Source: Herbidospora cretacea (GTDB lineage Bacteria > Actinomycetota > Actinomycetes > Streptosporangiales > Streptosporangiaceae). From it: a DNA stretch of 64,000 nt. The notes below the pieces were generated by a model. It had not been told where the DNA came from. It made no database searches and was given only the letters and a program-made list of their open reading frames with translations. The stretch spans positions 156,549 to 220,548 of the forward strand of contig NZ_BBXG01000002.1 of NCBI RefSeq assembly GCF_001570605.1, given 5' to 3'. Below, in pieces: positions 25,964 to 40,424 of the stretch. The position numbers and the translations under genes are program-made. How positions within the stretch are numbered: the first letter of the stretch is position 1; each line of letters starts with the position of its first letter.

Positions 25964-26170
25964 GACGCAGACGATCGCCTTGCACGGCGACACCACCGAG
26001 AGCGGACCTCGCGGCGACGGCCACGATTCGACGGTGGATCAGGCGCACCACGACGTGGGGATCATGACCCGCTCTGAGCTCGCGCAGTCAACCACGTGGT
26101 AGGCGGTCAGTCGCCAGGACATGGCTATATCACCGAATTCGGTTCGAGGTATCGGAGCGCCGGCGCTCGG

Positions 26171-26734
26171 TCAGCGCCAGACCGCGTTCGTGAGCACCTT
26201 GGACAGGCCAGCAGTGCTGAACTTGTCGACAATAAGGATCTTGGACTTCGGCAGCAGCCACTCACGCTGGATGAAGGTCGCCTTCACCTTGGAGAAGTCG
26301 TTCCCGACGCACTTGATCTTCCAGGCGCGGTACTGCGCCTTGTGCCCCTTGCCGACCTCGCGAAAGCCGGACTCGAGAAGCTTGACACCACCGCCGTAAC
26401 TCCACTTCGCGTTCAGCGGGCACGGCTGCACGTCGGTGGCAGGGTAGTAGGGCGACTTGCCCGTGTAGGGATTGAACAGTTCGTTCCCTACTGCGATGCC
26501 CTTAGGGCCATAGATCGAGAACTGGTGACAGCCGGGCTCGTTGAGCTTCTTGCACTTACCGGTGACCACGTAGACGAAGTCACCTTTGCCGTGCGCCTTC
26601 CACGCGTGCGGCAGGGTGATCGTCAGCCCCTTACGCAGCTTGAGCACCTGCCCGGCTGACGCCTGTGCCGTAGCGGGCGCCAAGGCGCCTAAGAGCGTGA
26701 CGACGGCGGCGAGAGAAAGAATCCGCTTAATCAT
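26171..26734 (-). CDS. Secreted protein of unknown function
   Basis: A 187-residue protein with a clear signal peptide (RILSLAAVVTLLGALAPATA, cleavage near AQASA). The mature part has four Cys (GKCKKLNEPGCHQF, VQPCPLNAK, KIKCVGND), suggesting two disulfides, and is Lys/Trp-rich. It has lower GC at many wobble positions than its neighbours. I recognise no family. The 207 bp between it and the preceding gene hold no feature I can support. Confidence 0.72.
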   Translation of the reverse strand: MIKRILSLAAVVTLLGALAPATAQASAGQVLKLRKGLTITLPHAWKAHGKGDFVYVVTGKCKKLNEPGCHQFSIYGPKGIAVGNELFNPYTGKSPYYPATDVQPCPLNAKWSYGGGVKLLESGFREVGKGHKAQYRAWKIKCVGNDFSKVKATFIQREWLLPKSKILIVDKFSTAGLSKVLTNAVWR

Positions 26735-27092
26735 GACTCGTGAGACGAGCCACCACCGGAAAAGGTTCGGGGGCGAACTCGTTTGGTTACCTTCGTCCCA
26801 CTCTCAAAGGCCGTCTCCCGCCTCGAATCGGATGGACAGAGCTGGTCGAGTGGCCGCCCAGGCGGAGCCGTAACAAAGAAAGAAGTTCAACCCGAGCGAA
26901 GCGAGGCTCTCCAGGGAGCGAGAGCGACCCGGAGCGACAGCGACGCAGGGACGCGAAGCGGCCAGGGGAAGCGCGAGGGGGCGCAGCCCTCTCGCATCGG
27001 GGGGTTCGGGGGGTCGTCCCCCCGTATAAACGAGGAAGGAGACCCGCGGAAAGCGGCACAGCCGCTGACCACAGATCTCCCATCTCCGAACG
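26735..27092. repeat. Gene-free mosaic repeat region beside tRNA-Ile
   Basis: This 358-bp gap has no credible gene. It begins with the dispersed 16-mer (26859-26874, also at 22550) and AAAGAAAG. From about 26890 to 26980 it is dominated by irregular GAGCGA/AGCGAC/GCGAAGCG units. It then carries a GGGGGG-TCGT-CCCCCC hairpin (27008-27023) and an AGCGGC-ACA-GCCGCT hairpin (27052-27066). It may include the tRNA terminator, and it looks like a family of dispersed actinobacterial intergenic repeats. Confidence 0.55.
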
Positions 27093-27166
27093 TGGGGCTA
27101 CCAGGACTTGAACCTGGGACCTCTTCCTTATCAGGGAAGCGCTCTAACCGTCTGAGCTATAGCCCC
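27093..27166 (-). tRNA. tRNA-Ile (GAT anticodon)
   Basis: The minus strand reads GGGGCTATAGCTCAG... with a 7-bp acceptor stem (GGGGCTA/TAGCCCC), discriminator A, anticodon loop CTGATAA with anticodon GAT, and a TTCAAGTCC T-loop. 74 nt; the CCA end is not encoded. A tRNA-Ile near gyrA and DUF3566 is common in actinobacteria, often followed by tRNA-Ala; no tRNA-Ala is present here. Confidence 0.96.
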
Positions 27167-27248
27167 TCGTCAGCCCGCTAGTGCGTGGCGACGGGGTAAA
27201 GCTTACCGTGTTCCGCGGTGTGGTCGCACCGCGGAATCACGACTACTG

Positions 27249-28156
27249 CTACTCGGCTTCGGAGAAGGTCACTTCGACGCCGCCGACCAGGTCAGCGCTC
27301 AGGTTGTAGATCACAGCCCCCAGGGTGGAGAGCGCCGTGATCAGGACCACGTTCACCGCCCCCAACAGGGCCGTGTACCCGAGGATCCGCACCGGCTCGA
27401 ACCAGGAGGCGATGTCGAACGAGGCCGCGGCCCCGCCCTCGCCCTGGGTGAGCTGGTTGACGGCCTGGACGAACGCGTCGAACACGCCCATGGCCGACAG
27501 CACCCCGTAGAGCACCGCCACGGCCACGAACAGCACGACGAAGCACACCAGCGACACCACGAAGCTGAACTTCATGGCCGACCACGGCTCGACGCGCCGC
27601 AGCACCAGGTGGGCCTTGCGGGGCGCGCGGCCGGAGGAGTCCTTCGGCGCGGACGTGGACAGGACCGGACGGTCGGTCGTGAGCGGCTCGGCCGACGGGC
27701 GGGAGGCCGTCACGATCGGCTCGGGGGCCGAGACCGGCGTGGGCAGGCGGGGCGCCTTGAAGGCGGCCGTCGGCTCGTCGCCGGCGCGGTTCTGGTCGCC
27801 GTTGGGCGACTGGGGCCGCGACCACGGCTTGTTGTCGCCGCCGGACGGGCGGATGCGAAGGGTGGAGTCGTCGGCCTTGGAGTCGTCCTTGGGAGTGTCA
27901 CGAGCGCTCTGGGGCGCTCTGGGCGTCTCCTTCTTGGGAGGCTGCCCCGGCGCCTGGGCCGGTCCCTGCGCGGGCCCCTGGGCCGGGCCGGCGGGCTTGG
28001 GGCCCGGCGGCGGCGTGGGGCCGGCCACCTTGGGGGTCTCGGCCGTGTTGTCGTCGCCGTCGATCCGGGCGGATACCCCGTCGCGCATCGACGACGAGGC
28101 AGCCGAGGTAGACGCGGGTTTCTTGGCCGCCCCGGTGTTCGTCTTGCCCGAGTTGG

Positions 28157-28160
<4 letters not shown>
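27249..28160 (-). CDS. DUF3566 transmembrane protein
   Basis: A 303-residue protein. The first 180 residues are low-complexity and Pro/Ala/Ser rich (for example repeats of AQGP and PKPAGP). The C-terminal DUF3566 domain starts near residue 185 ([20 protein letters not shown]) and has two membrane segments, ending in VTFSEAE. It sits directly after gyrA in most actinobacteria and is thought to act at the envelope; its function is unknown. Its start overlaps the gyrA stop by 4 bp (ATGA). Confidence 0.9.
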
Positions 28161-30676
<2,516 letters not shown>

Positions 30677-30713
30677 GTCAATCCTTCACAGGGTGGGGTT
30701 CGGCTGCCGCGGT

Positions 30714-32994
<2,281 letters not shown>

Positions 32995-33504
32995 TCAGCC
33001 GTAAATGTCACCGGGCCCACGGCTGCCCTTCACGCGGATGTGGCCGGCCTGTCGCGGGGGTGCGAGGTTGGGCCCGCGCACCTTCACAGCGGTCACCGTC
33101 CCTTCTCCCAGTTCCTCGTTCAGCCTTCTGACCAGGGTCGGGGCGAGCAAACGCACCTGAGTGGCCCAGGCCGTCGAGTCGGCGGAGACGATGACCTCGC
33201 CGTCTTCGAACGCCTCGGGGCGGGTGTGCAGCCCGAGTTCGGCCCCGACGATCTCCCGCCAGCGCCCGAAGACGCCGCCGATCGCGACCGGTTCCTCCCA
33301 CCCCCGGGCGGCCAGCAGATCGGCGATCGCGGCCCCGAAAGAGAGCGGATCACCGGAATCCCGCTTCGGGCCGCCCTTCTTCTTCCTGGGCTCGGTGCGT
33401 GGCAGCTGCCCCCGCCGCTGGGCGTCGGCCTTGGCCTGGGCGAGCTTCTCGCGGGCCAGCGAGGCCCCCTTGGCCGCCGATTCCTTCGGATCGTCACCCG
33501 ACAC
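32995..33504 (-). CDS. dciA: DciA (DUF721) replicative helicase-loading protein
   Basis: A 169-residue DUF721 protein. The basic, Ala/Lys-rich N-terminal region (residues 1-50) precedes the conserved fold: [20 protein letters not shown], then [20 protein letters not shown] and [21 protein letters not shown]721 members named DciA replace DnaC in helping to load the DnaB helicase. It overlaps the recF 3' end by 11 bp, the standard recF-dciA-gyrB order. Confidence 0.92.
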   Translation of the reverse strand: MSGDDPKESAAKGASLAREKLAQAKADAQRRGQLPRTEPRKKKGGPKRDSGDPLSFGAAIADLLAARGWEEPVAIGGVFGRWREIVGAELGLHTRPEAFEDGEVIVSADSTAWATQVRLLAPTLVRRLNEELGEGTVTAVKVRGPNLAPPRQAGHIRVKGSRGPGDIYG

Positions 33505-34666
33505 GGGTCACACTCCCCTCCGTGACGTCGAACCGGGCGCCGCTCAGTTCCCCCGGCACGTCCTCCGCCACCGCCGCGGTGATCAGCACCTGCTCGGCCG
33601 GGGCGACGATCTCCGCCAGCCGCCGCCTCCGCTGCGAGTCGAGCTCGGCGAACACGTCGTCGAGGATCAGCACCGGGTCGCCCCCTTCCGCGCGCAGCAG
33701 GTCGTAGGCGGCCAGCCGCAGCGCCAGCGCGAACGACCACGACTCGCCGTGGCTGGCGTAACCGCGCGCCGGCAGCTCCCCGAGCCGCAGCAGCAGATCG
33801 TCCCGATGGGGACCCACGAGGGTGACCCCCCGCTCGATCTCCTGCGCCCGCGCCTCGGCCAGCGCCTGTCCCAACCGTACGGCGAGATCCGCGCGGTCCG
33901 TCCCCAGGTCGGCGTCGTCTGTGGAAAACCATCGGTAGTCGATCTGGGCCGGGACCGAGCCGGGGGCCAGCTCGGCATACGCCTTGGCCACCAGCGGCCG
34001 CAGGTTCTCCACAAGGTCCAGCCGGGCCGCGAGCAGCTCGGCGCCGTGGCGGATCAGGTGGGCGTCCCAGACCTCGAGTGTGGACAACGCGTCGCCCGCT
34101 CCGGCCTGGGCGAAGGCGGCGTCGTCCAGCTGGCGGCGGGGGCTCCGGCGGCGGGTCTGCGAGGCCGTGCGGAGCAGGGCGTTGCGCTGCTTCAGGGCGC
34201 GCTCGTAGTCGGCCCGGACGCCGGCGAACCGGGGGTGGCGGGCGACGAGCAGGTCGTCCATGAACTTGCGGCGCTCGGAGGGGTCGCCCTTCGACAGGGC
34301 TAGGTCCTCGGGGGCGAACAGCACGGTCCGCAGCACGCCGAGGGCGTCTCTGGCCCGGGAGACGGGCGCGCGGTTCACCCGGGCGCGGTTGGCCTTGCCC
34401 GGGTTGATCTCCAGTTCGACCAGCGCGCGCCGCTGGTCACGCTCGATCTGCGCGCGGATGACGGCCCGGGGGGCGCCGTGGCGTACGAGAGGAGCGTCGG
34501 TCGCCACCCGGTGCGACGCGTGGGAGGCGACGTAACCGATGGCCTCGACCAGATTGGTCTTGCCCTGCCCGTTGGGCCCGACGAAGGCGGTGACCCCGGG
34601 TTCGAGCGCCAGCTCGGCGGTGGGGTAGGACCGGAAGTCCGTCAGCGACAGGTGGGCGGTGAACAT
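33494..34666 (-). CDS. recF: DNA replication and repair protein RecF
   Basis: The 390-residue SMC-like ATPase that acts with RecO and RecR in gap repair. Walker A is [13 protein letters not shown] (near residue 30), the signature motif is [15 protein letters not shown], and Walker B is [16 protein letters not shown]. It overlaps dciA and follows gnd on the same strand, with a strong hairpin between gnd's stop and the recF start. Confidence 0.97.
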   Translation of the reverse strand: MFTAHLSLTDFRSYPTAELALEPGVTAFVGPNGQGKTNLVEAIGYVASHASHRVATDAPLVRHGAPRAVIRAQIERDQRRALVELEINPGKANRARVNRAPVSRARDALGVLRTVLFAPEDLALSKGDPSERRKFMDDLLVARHPRFAGVRADYERALKQRNALLRTASQTRRRSPRRQLDDAAFAQAGAGDALSTLEVWDAHLIRHGAELLAARLDLVENLRPLVAKAYAELAPGSVPAQIDYRWFSTDDADLGTDRADLAVRLGQALAEARAQEIERGVTLVGPHRDDLLLRLGELPARGYASHGESWSFALALRLAAYDLLRAEGGDPVLILDDVFAELDSQRRRRLAEIVAPAEQVLITAAVAEDVPGELSGARFDVTEGSVTRVG

Positions 34667-34680
34667 GCCGGTAACGGTAA

Positions 34681-34708
34681 CGGGCTCCCGCCGCGAAGCG
34701 GGAGCCCG
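34681..34708 (-). terminator. Hairpin between gnd and recF
   Basis: A perfect 11-bp stem (CGGGCTCCCGC / GCGGGAGCCCG) with loop CGCGAA lies just after the gnd stop, 15 bases before the recF start. It lacks a T-run, so it may attenuate rather than stop transcription. Confidence 0.6.
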
Positions 34709-34714
34709 GCCGGA

Positions 34715-35662
34715 TCAGGAGCCGTTGGCCTCGGGCATCGTGGCGTCGGCCGCGCCCGGGGCGTCGGCCCCCTTCTCGTAGGAGCCCTCGGCGGAGGTGA
34801 CGGCGTGGCCGCCGAACTGGTTGCGCAGCGCGGCGACCATCTTCATCGCCGGGGAGTCCTCCTGCCGCGAGGCGAACCGGGCATAGAGCGCCGCCGTGAT
34901 GACCGGCAGCGGCACCGCGTGGTCGACCGCCGCCTGGACGGTCCAGCGGCCCTCCCCGGAGTCCTGGGCGTAGCCCTTGAGGTCTTCCAGGCCCGGGTCC
35001 TCGTCGAGCGCCCGGGTGAGCAGGTCGAGCAGCCAGGAGCGGATGACCGTTCCATGACGCCAGCTCTTGAACGCTCCAGGGACGTCGGTGACGATGTCGG
35101 TGGCCTCGAGCAGCTCCCAGCCTTCGGCGAAGGCCTGCATCATGCCGTATTCGATGCCGTTGTGGACCATCTTGGCGAAGTGGCCCGCCCCGATCGACCC
35201 GGCGTGGACGAACCCGTCTTCGCCTTCGGGCTTGAGGGTGTCGAAGATCGGCTGGAGCCGGGCGATGTCCTCGGTCGTGCCGCCCGCCATCAGGGCGTAG
35301 CCGTTCTCTAGGCCCCAGACGCCGCCGGAGACGCCGACATCGACGAACCGCAGGCCCTTCTCGGCGAGCTCCTTGCCGTGCTTCTGGTCGTCGACGTAGT
35401 GGGAGTTGCCGCCGTCAATGATCACGTCGTCGGCGGAGAGCGCGTCGCTCAGGGACGCGATGGTCGCCCGGGTGGGCTCACCGGCCGGGACCATCACCCA
35501 GACGGCGCGGGGCGCCTCCAGGCGGTCGACCAGCTCTTTCAGGCTTCCGACGTCGCTGACGTTCGGATCGCGGTCGTAGCCGACGACCTCATGGCCACCG
35601 CGGCGCAGCCGCTCGGCCATGTTGCCGCCCATCTTGCCCAGGCCGATCATGCCGATCTGCAT
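34715..35662 (-). CDS. gnd: 6-phosphogluconate dehydrogenase, decarboxylating (short form)
   Basis: A 315-residue enzyme of the short 6-phosphogluconate dehydrogenase group (about 300 residues, against 470 for the E. coli form). The NAD(P) motif is IGLGKMGGNMAERLRRGGHE. The substrate signature is VDVGVSGGVWGLENGYALMAG, and the catalytic Lys-containing HFAKMVHNGIEYGMMQ follows. It makes ribulose-5-phosphate. Its place between dnaN and recF is typical of actinobacteria. Confidence 0.93.
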   Translation of the reverse strand: MQIGMIGLGKMGGNMAERLRRGGHEVVGYDRDPNVSDVGSLKELVDRLEAPRAVWVMVPAGEPTRATIASLSDALSADDVIIDGGNSHYVDDQKHGKELAEKGLRFVDVGVSGGVWGLENGYALMAGGTTEDIARLQPIFDTLKPEGEDGFVHAGSIGAGHFAKMVHNGIEYGMMQAFAEGWELLEATDIVTDVPGAFKSWRHGTVIRSWLLDLLTRALDEDPGLEDLKGYAQDSGEGRWTVQAAVDHAVPLPVITAALYARFASRQEDSPAMKMVAALRNQFGGHAVTSAEGSYEKGADAPGAADATMPEANGS

Positions 35663-35740
35663 GAGAGCACCCCCTCAGGGTTCCATCTACGGTCACGCCG
35701 ACTCGCCTACCCGACCCGAGGGTTGATCATACGGTTCTGA

Positions 35741-36874
35741 TCAGCTTGAGAGGCGAATGGGCATGATCAGGTAGCGGTAGTCAGGTATGCCCCCATCTTC
35801 CACAGGTTTTCCACCGGTGAGGATGGCGGGCTTCGTCGAGGTGGTGAACTGCAGGCGAGCAACGTCGGAATCGATGGCGCTCAGGCCCTCGAGCAGGAAC
35901 TGGTGGTTGAAGGCGATGTTGATCTCGTCGCCGGTGAACTCGACCGGCAGGACTTCCACAGCCTGTGCCTCGTCGCCGCTGCCCGCTTCGAGCACGACCT
36001 CGTCGCCCCGGAAGGCCAGCCGGACCGGGGTGTTGCGCTCGGCGACCAGGGCCACGCGCTTGACGGCCTCGACGAAGGCGCTGGTGACCAGATCGGCATG
36101 GCAGGAGAACTGGGTCGGCAGCAGCGAGCGGTATTTGGGGAACTCGGGGTCGAGCAGGCGGGTGGTCGTGCGCCGGCCGGAGCTGCTGAAACCGATCATG
36201 CCTTCGCCGGTGCCGCCCACGGAGCTCAGGGCGATCTCGACCTCGGCGCCGGTGACCAGCGACTTGGCGGTGTCGGCGAGGGTCCGGCCCGGGATCATCG
36301 CGATCGCCTGGAAGTCGGGCTGGTCGGGCTGCCACTTGAGCTCACGGACGGCCAGCCGGTAGCGGTCGGTCGCGGCCAGCGTGACCGTGTCGCCGTCGAT
36401 CTCCATGCGGACGCCGGTCAGCATCGGCAGCGTGTCGTCCTTGCCCGCGGCGGTGGCCACCTGGGCGACGGCCGAGGCGAACACGTCGCTGCCGACCCGG
36501 CCCGCGGCCGGGGGCATGGCCGGGAGCGAGGGATAGTCCTCCACCGGCATGGTCAGCAGGGTGAATCGGGCGCTTCCACAGGTCACGACCGCCTTGGCGC
36601 CGTCCACCACGAAATCCACAGGCTGTGCGGGAAGGGCGCGGGTGATCTCGGCGAGCAGACGGCCCGACACCAGCACCACACCGGCCTCGCCGGTCTGCAG
36701 ATCGAGAGTCACCTCGGCGGAGACCTCGTAGTCGAACCCGGAGAGCTTGAGCTGCTGCTCCTCGGTGACCTCGAGGCGCATGCCGGCGAGGACGGGCACC
36801 GAGGGTCTGGCGGGGAGGCTGCGTGCCGTCCACGCGACGGCTTCGGCGAGCACGTCTCGGTCGACCCGGAACAT
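35741..36874 (-). CDS. dnaN: DNA polymerase III beta sliding clamp
   Basis: The 377-residue beta clamp, three repeated domains that ring DNA and hold the polymerase. Recognised by the N-terminal RVDRDVLAEAVAWTARSLPA, by GVRMEIDGDTVTLAATDRYRLAVRELKW, and by the C-terminal YLIMPIRLSS. The ATG at 36872-36874 is the likeliest start; a GTG two codons before it (36877) sits nine bases from an AGGAGG and is an alternative. The open frame extends to 37099 but the extra residues are not clamp sequence. Confidence 0.96.
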   Translation of the reverse strand: MFRVDRDVLAEAVAWTARSLPARPSVPVLAGMRLEVTEEQQLKLSGFDYEVSAEVTLDLQTGEAGVVLVSGRLLAEITRALPAQPVDFVVDGAKAVVTCGSARFTLLTMPVEDYPSLPAMPPAAGRVGSDVFASAVAQVATAAGKDDTLPMLTGVRMEIDGDTVTLAATDRYRLAVRELKWQPDQPDFQAIAMIPGRTLADTAKSLVTGAEVEIALSSVGGTGEGMIGFSSSGRRTTTRLLDPEFPKYRSLLPTQFSCHADLVTSAFVEAVKRVALVAERNTPVRLAFRGDEVVLEAGSGDEAQAVEVLPVEFTGDEINIAFNHQFLLEGLSAIDSDVARLQFTTSTKPAILTGGKPVEDGGIPDYRYLIMPIRLSS

Positions 36875-37475
36875 CACGTGGATCAGCCTCCTGCGGTGGG
36901 TAGGGACGGCGTCGGGGCGGTGATGACTGGGGAGCGGCGACGCTGGGCTCGGGGTGTGACTGCCCATCTTCGTCGCTTGCCGGGAGGTGTCAACTCCGGG
37001 ATTTTTTGCTCCGGAGCTCAGCCCGAAGGTTGCTCTTGACTTTCCTCTAGGTGAGATATCAGCCGTCTTAATAGGGGCTGTGGAAACTGTGGACAACACC
37101 TATAAACCCAGGTCAGGGCCTGTTTATTTTCCACAGGCCCTGTGGAAGCTTTGTGGATTACTCAGAGCTCACTGGGGATAACTTTTAGTTACCCACAGCC
37201 CGTCCACAGGTTTGCACCCAGTTATCCACCGGTTACCCACAGCTTATCCACAGGTTGTCCACACGAGACACGCCCGACACGGAGTGTGTTTTTTCCACTA
37301 CCCACAGGCCATCCACAGCGTGTCCACAAGTTATCCACCGCTGGAGGGGGGTTTACCCACAGGTTGTCCACAGACTTGTCCACAGCCCGTCGAGGCATGT
37401 TGATCTAAGAGAGACGTGTGCTCAGCAGGTCAGAGAAGTGTTCCGTGATCCACAGGGTTATCCACAGGCTGTGAA
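36875..37475. other. Chromosomal replication origin, oriC
   Basis: The 601-bp dnaN-dnaA gap is filled with DnaA boxes. Perfect TTATCCACA or TTGTCCACA: 37244-37252, 37255-37263, 37364-37372, 37376-37384 and 37458-37466, all in one direction, plus TTGTCCACA on the other strand at 37088-37096. Near matches include 37152-37160 (reverse), 37222-37230, 37233-37241 and 37331-37339. A locally A/T-rich stretch (about 37050-37135) is the best candidate for the unwinding region. No gene lies here. Confidence 0.93.
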
Positions 37476-39125
37476 TCAAGCGGTGCGCGCACGCTGCTTG
37501 ATGCGGGTGGTCAGCTCGTTGACCTGGTTGTACATCGACCGGCGCTCGGCCATCAGGGAGCGGATCTTGCGCTCGCTGTGCATAACAGTGGTGTGGTCAC
37601 GGCCGCCGAACTGGGCGCCGATCTTCGGCAGCGAGAGATCGGTGAGCTCCCGGGCCAGGTACATGGCGATCTGACGGGCCACCACGAGGGCCCGCGACCG
37701 CGATCCGCCGCACAGGTCGTCGAGCGAGACGCCGAAGTACTCGGCGGTGGTCGACATGATCAGCGCGATGGTGATCTCGGTGCTGGAGCCTTCTTCGGTG
37801 ATGAGGTCCTTCAGCACGACCTCGGTCAGCCCGATGTCCACGGACTGCCGCTGGAGCGACGCGAACGCCGTCACCCTTATTAGTGCGCCTTCGAGCTCGC
37901 GGATGTTGGTGGCGATCCGGCTGGCGATGTACTCCAGCACGTCGGGCGGCGCGGCCAGGCCCTCCTGGATCGCCTTCTTGCGCAGGATCGCGATGCGGGT
38001 CTCCAGCTCGGGCGGCTGGACGTCGGTGATCAGCCCCCACTCGAAGCGGTTGCGCAGCCGGTCTTCGAGCGTGACCAACTGCTTCGGGGCCCGGTCGCTG
38101 GAGATGACGATCTGCTTGCTGCTGTTGTGGAGGGTGTTGAAGGTGTGGAAGAACTCCTCCTGCGTCTGCTCCTTGCCCTCAAGGAACTGGATGTCGTCCA
38201 CGAGGAGGATGTCCACAGCCCGGAACCGCGCCCTGAATCCGTCGGCCTTGTGGTCGCGGATGCTGTTGATGAAGTCGTTGGTGAACTCCTCGGAGCTCAC
38301 GTAGCGCACCCGCGCACCTTCATAGAGGCTCTGCGCGTAGTGACCGATCGCATGGAGAAGGTGTGTCTTCCCCAGCCCGGAGTCGCCGTAGATGAAGAGC
38401 GGGTTGTACGCCTTCGCCGGCGCCTCGGCCACCGCGACCGCCGCCGCGTGGGCGAACCGGTTGCTGGCGCCGATGACGAACGTCTCAAAGGTGTACTTCG
38501 TGTTCAGCCGCGCGGGCTCCCCCGGCGTCTTGCCACCCGAGGGGCGAGGAGGCGCCTTGTCGTTGCTCGGCGGGTTCTCCGCAGCCTGTGGATATTGGGT
38601 GTACGGCTGCTCGACGGGGGGCGGCGCACCTGGGACACCCTGTGGGCGCGACTGTGGAAAGTCAGGCTGCTGCTCCGGCGGGTCCTTGTGAAACCCCTGG
38701 CCGAAGCCCTGCGGAGATTGCACAGGCTGTTGAAAACCACGATCCCCAGCCTGGGGAAAACCGCCGCCTTGGGGAAAACCGGAGGAACCTCCGGCTGGGG
38801 AGAACCCGCCACCCTGGGGAAAACCGCCGGGACGGCCGTAGTTCTGCTGGGGCGGCTCGGCCTGCGTGGCCGTCGGATCGACCATCACCGCGATGCGGAC
38901 CGGACGGCCGAACTCCTGCGACAGCGCCTGGGCGATGAGGGGCCGCAGCCGCACCTCGATGACTTCCTTGGCGAAGTCGTTGGGCGCCGCCAGCAGAATC
39001 GTGTCGTTGATCAGCCCGGACGGCTGCGTCATCTGCAGGAACGCGCGCTGCTGGCCCGAGACTCCCTGGTCCAGAAGAGTGGTGAGCGCTCGTGCCCACA
39101 ACTGGTTGAGGTCGACGCCGTCCAC
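37476..39125 (-). CDS. dnaA: Chromosomal replication initiator DnaA
   Basis: The 549-residue initiator. Domain I (residues 1-85, [13 protein letters not shown]), a long Pro/Gly/Gln-rich domain II, domain III AAA+ with Walker [16 protein letters not shown] and Walker [17 protein letters not shown], and domain IV with the DNA-binding motif [14 protein letters not shown]. The GTG start ([10 protein letters not shown]) has GGAGG upstream and matches the usual N-terminus; the open frame upstream is not DnaA-like. Domain II length is typical of actinomycetes. Confidence 0.97.
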   Translation of the reverse strand: MDGVDLNQLWARALTTLLDQGVSGQQRAFLQMTQPSGLINDTILLAAPNDFAKEVIEVRLRPLIAQALSQEFGRPVRIAVMVDPTATQAEPPQQNYGRPGGFPQGGGFSPAGGSSGFPQGGGFPQAGDRGFQQPVQSPQGFGQGFHKDPPEQQPDFPQSRPQGVPGAPPPVEQPYTQYPQAAENPPSNDKAPPRPSGGKTPGEPARLNTKYTFETFVIGASNRFAHAAAVAVAEAPAKAYNPLFIYGDSGLGKTHLLHAIGHYAQSLYEGARVRYVSSEEFTNDFINSIRDHKADGFRARFRAVDILLVDDIQFLEGKEQTQEEFFHTFNTLHNSSKQIVISSDRAPKQLVTLEDRLRNRFEWGLITDVQPPELETRIAILRKKAIQEGLAAPPDVLEYIASRIATNIRELEGALIRVTAFASLQRQSVDIGLTEVVLKDLITEEGSSTEITIALIMSTTAEYFGVSLDDLCGGSRSRALVVARQIAMYLARELTDLSLPKIGAQFGGRDHTTVMHSERKIRSLMAERRSMYNQVNELTTRIKQRARTA

Positions 39126-39582
39126 CGTTCGGCACTCCTCCCTGACGCGGCCCGTTCGATAGCTCTTGCCGCGTGTCGTTTTCCACACCCGCCCCGCCCG
39201 GTCTGGTCCCGGTGGCGCCGGCCCCCGCTGTGAGTTTCCACAAATGATCCACAGGAGATCCACAGGTGCTCTGGGTGTGGAGGAAGGCCAGGACGCCTGA
39301 CAGTAGCGGTGTGCGCGACCTGCGTTCAAGACGTTGTCCACAGCCTAGTGGCACTCGTTGCCCACAGGGTGTGGATGACCAAGGGGAGTGTGGATAACCT
39401 CACAGCCTGTGGAAAACCATGCGCCATTCGGGGCGTTCAGTTTGACCATTGGGGTGTGTGCCCCGTAACGTGACCCGGTCGGCTAATCTCGGGACGGCTC
39501 TTTCGCATGCCCAGTGCCCGGTGAGCCGTAAACTTTGGTCTAATCGCCCTAACGACAGGGCACTTCTAGCCTGGAGCCCATC
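39126..39582. promoter_or_regulatory. dnaA-rpmH divergent promoter region with DnaA boxes
   Basis: A 457-bp gap. DnaA-box-like sequences are at about 39246-39263 (GATCCACAGGAGATCCACAG), TTGTCCACA near 39333-39341, and a reversed box (TGTGGATAA) near 39390. Such boxes fit autoregulation of dnaA. A possible rpmH promoter is TTGACC (39442-39447), 18 bases, TAACGT (39466-39471). No gene supported. Confidence 0.55.
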
Positions 39583-39720
39583 GTGAGCAAGCGTACTTTC
39601 CAGCCGAACAACCGCCGTCGCGCGAAGACCCACGGCTTCCGGCTGCGCATGCGCACCCGCGCCGGCCGCGCCATCCTGGCCGCCCGCCGTCGCAAGGGCC
39701 GTCACGACCTCACCGTCTGA
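39583..39720 (+). CDS. rpmH: 50S ribosomal protein L34
   Basis: A 45-residue, very basic protein: [20 protein letters not shown] then [20 protein letters not shown], ending DLTV, the diagnostic L34 sequence. GTG start with GGAG nearby. It is first in the rpmH-rnpA-yidD-yidC-jag cluster. A hairpin follows the stop. Confidence 0.97.
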   Translation: MSKRTFQPNNRRRAKTHGFRLRMRTRAGRAILAARRRKGRHDLTV

Positions 39721-39741
39721 CCGGCACCTCGTAGCAGCCCC

Positions 39742-39767
39742 GCCCGCCGTCAGCTCTGACGGCGGGC
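39742..39767 (+). terminator. Hairpin between rpmH and rnpA
   Basis: A perfect 11-bp stem (GCCCGCCGTCA / TGACGGCGGGC) with a 4-base loop, 22 bases before the rnpA start. Its place suggests attenuation, keeping rpmH messages more abundant than those of downstream genes. Confidence 0.7.
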
Positions 39768-39788
39768 TACTTGTTAAGGAAGTATCCG

Positions 39789-40145
39789 GTGCTCCCGCCC
39801 GCTTCCCGCATGCGCCGAGGCGAGGAGTTCGCCGAGGCCATCCGGCGTGGGCGACGTGCCGGCAGGCCCTCCCTGGTCGTCCACTTCACGGCTTCGGAGG
39901 GCGACGAGACCCCGATCGTGGGGTTCGTCGTCAGCAAGGCCGTGGGCGACGCCGTCACCAGGAACAGGGTCAAACGGAGACTCAGACACCTGATGCGGGC
40001 ACGTCTGCATCTCCTTCCGAGAGGTAGCCTGCTGGTGGTACGCGCCAATCCACCGGCTGCGTCCGCGCGCAGCGAGCTCCTGGCCGCCGATCTCGATGTC
40101 GCGCTCCAGCGACTGATGCGGCGGCCGCGGGATGGACGGTCATGA
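39789..40145 (+). CDS. rnpA: Ribonuclease P protein component
   Basis: A 118-residue protein: N-terminal [20 protein letters not shown], and the family signature [20 protein letters not shown] (the RNR motif that contacts P RNA). It assists the RNA subunit in maturing tRNA 5' ends. The GTG at 39789 follows an AAGGAAG ribosome site. Its stop overlaps the yidD start by 4 bp. Confidence 0.95.
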   Translation: MLPPASRMRRGEEFAEAIRRGRRAGRPSLVVHFTASEGDETPIVGFVVSKAVGDAVTRNRVKRRLRHLMRARLHLLPRGSLLVVRANPPAASARSELLAADLDVALQRLMRRPRDGRS

Positions 40146-40420
40146 CAACCGAGCAGCCCCAGCCGGTCACGCCGGTCTCGACGGCTGCCCGCGTATTGAT
40201 CGTCCCGATCAGGTTCTACCGGGCGTTCATCAGTCCCCTCCTGGGGCCTCGATGCCGCTTCTTCCCCTCTTGCAGCGCGTACGGTGTCGAGGCGATCGCC
40301 GTGCACGGGGCGCTGCGCGGGGTGTGGTTGACCATCCGTCGCATCGGCCGATGCCATCCCTTCCACCCCGGCGGGTTCGATCCCGTGCCCCCTCGACCCC
40401 ACGACAAGCAAGGGAGCTAG
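40142..40420 (+). CDS. yidD: Membrane protein insertion efficiency factor YidD
   Basis: A 92-residue protein with the YidD hallmark: [37 protein letters not shown], then [18 protein letters not shown]. YidD helps the YidC insertase. It overlaps rnpA by 4 bp and is just before yidC. Confidence 0.95.
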   Translation: MTTEQPQPVTPVSTAARVLIVPIRFYRAFISPLLGPRCRFFPSCSAYGVEAIAVHGALRGVWLTIRRIGRCHPFHPGGFDPVPPRPHDKQGS

Positions 40421-40424
40421 CTCG

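Noticed and set aside
27008-27023. G6/C6 hairpin as a certain tRNA terminator
   Set aside because: It is 70 bases past the tRNA 3' end and has no T-run; kept only as part of the mosaic repeat.
26735-27166. An integrated element using the tRNA-Ile 3' end
   Set aside because: No integrase gene and no duplicate of the tRNA 3' end could be found in the window.
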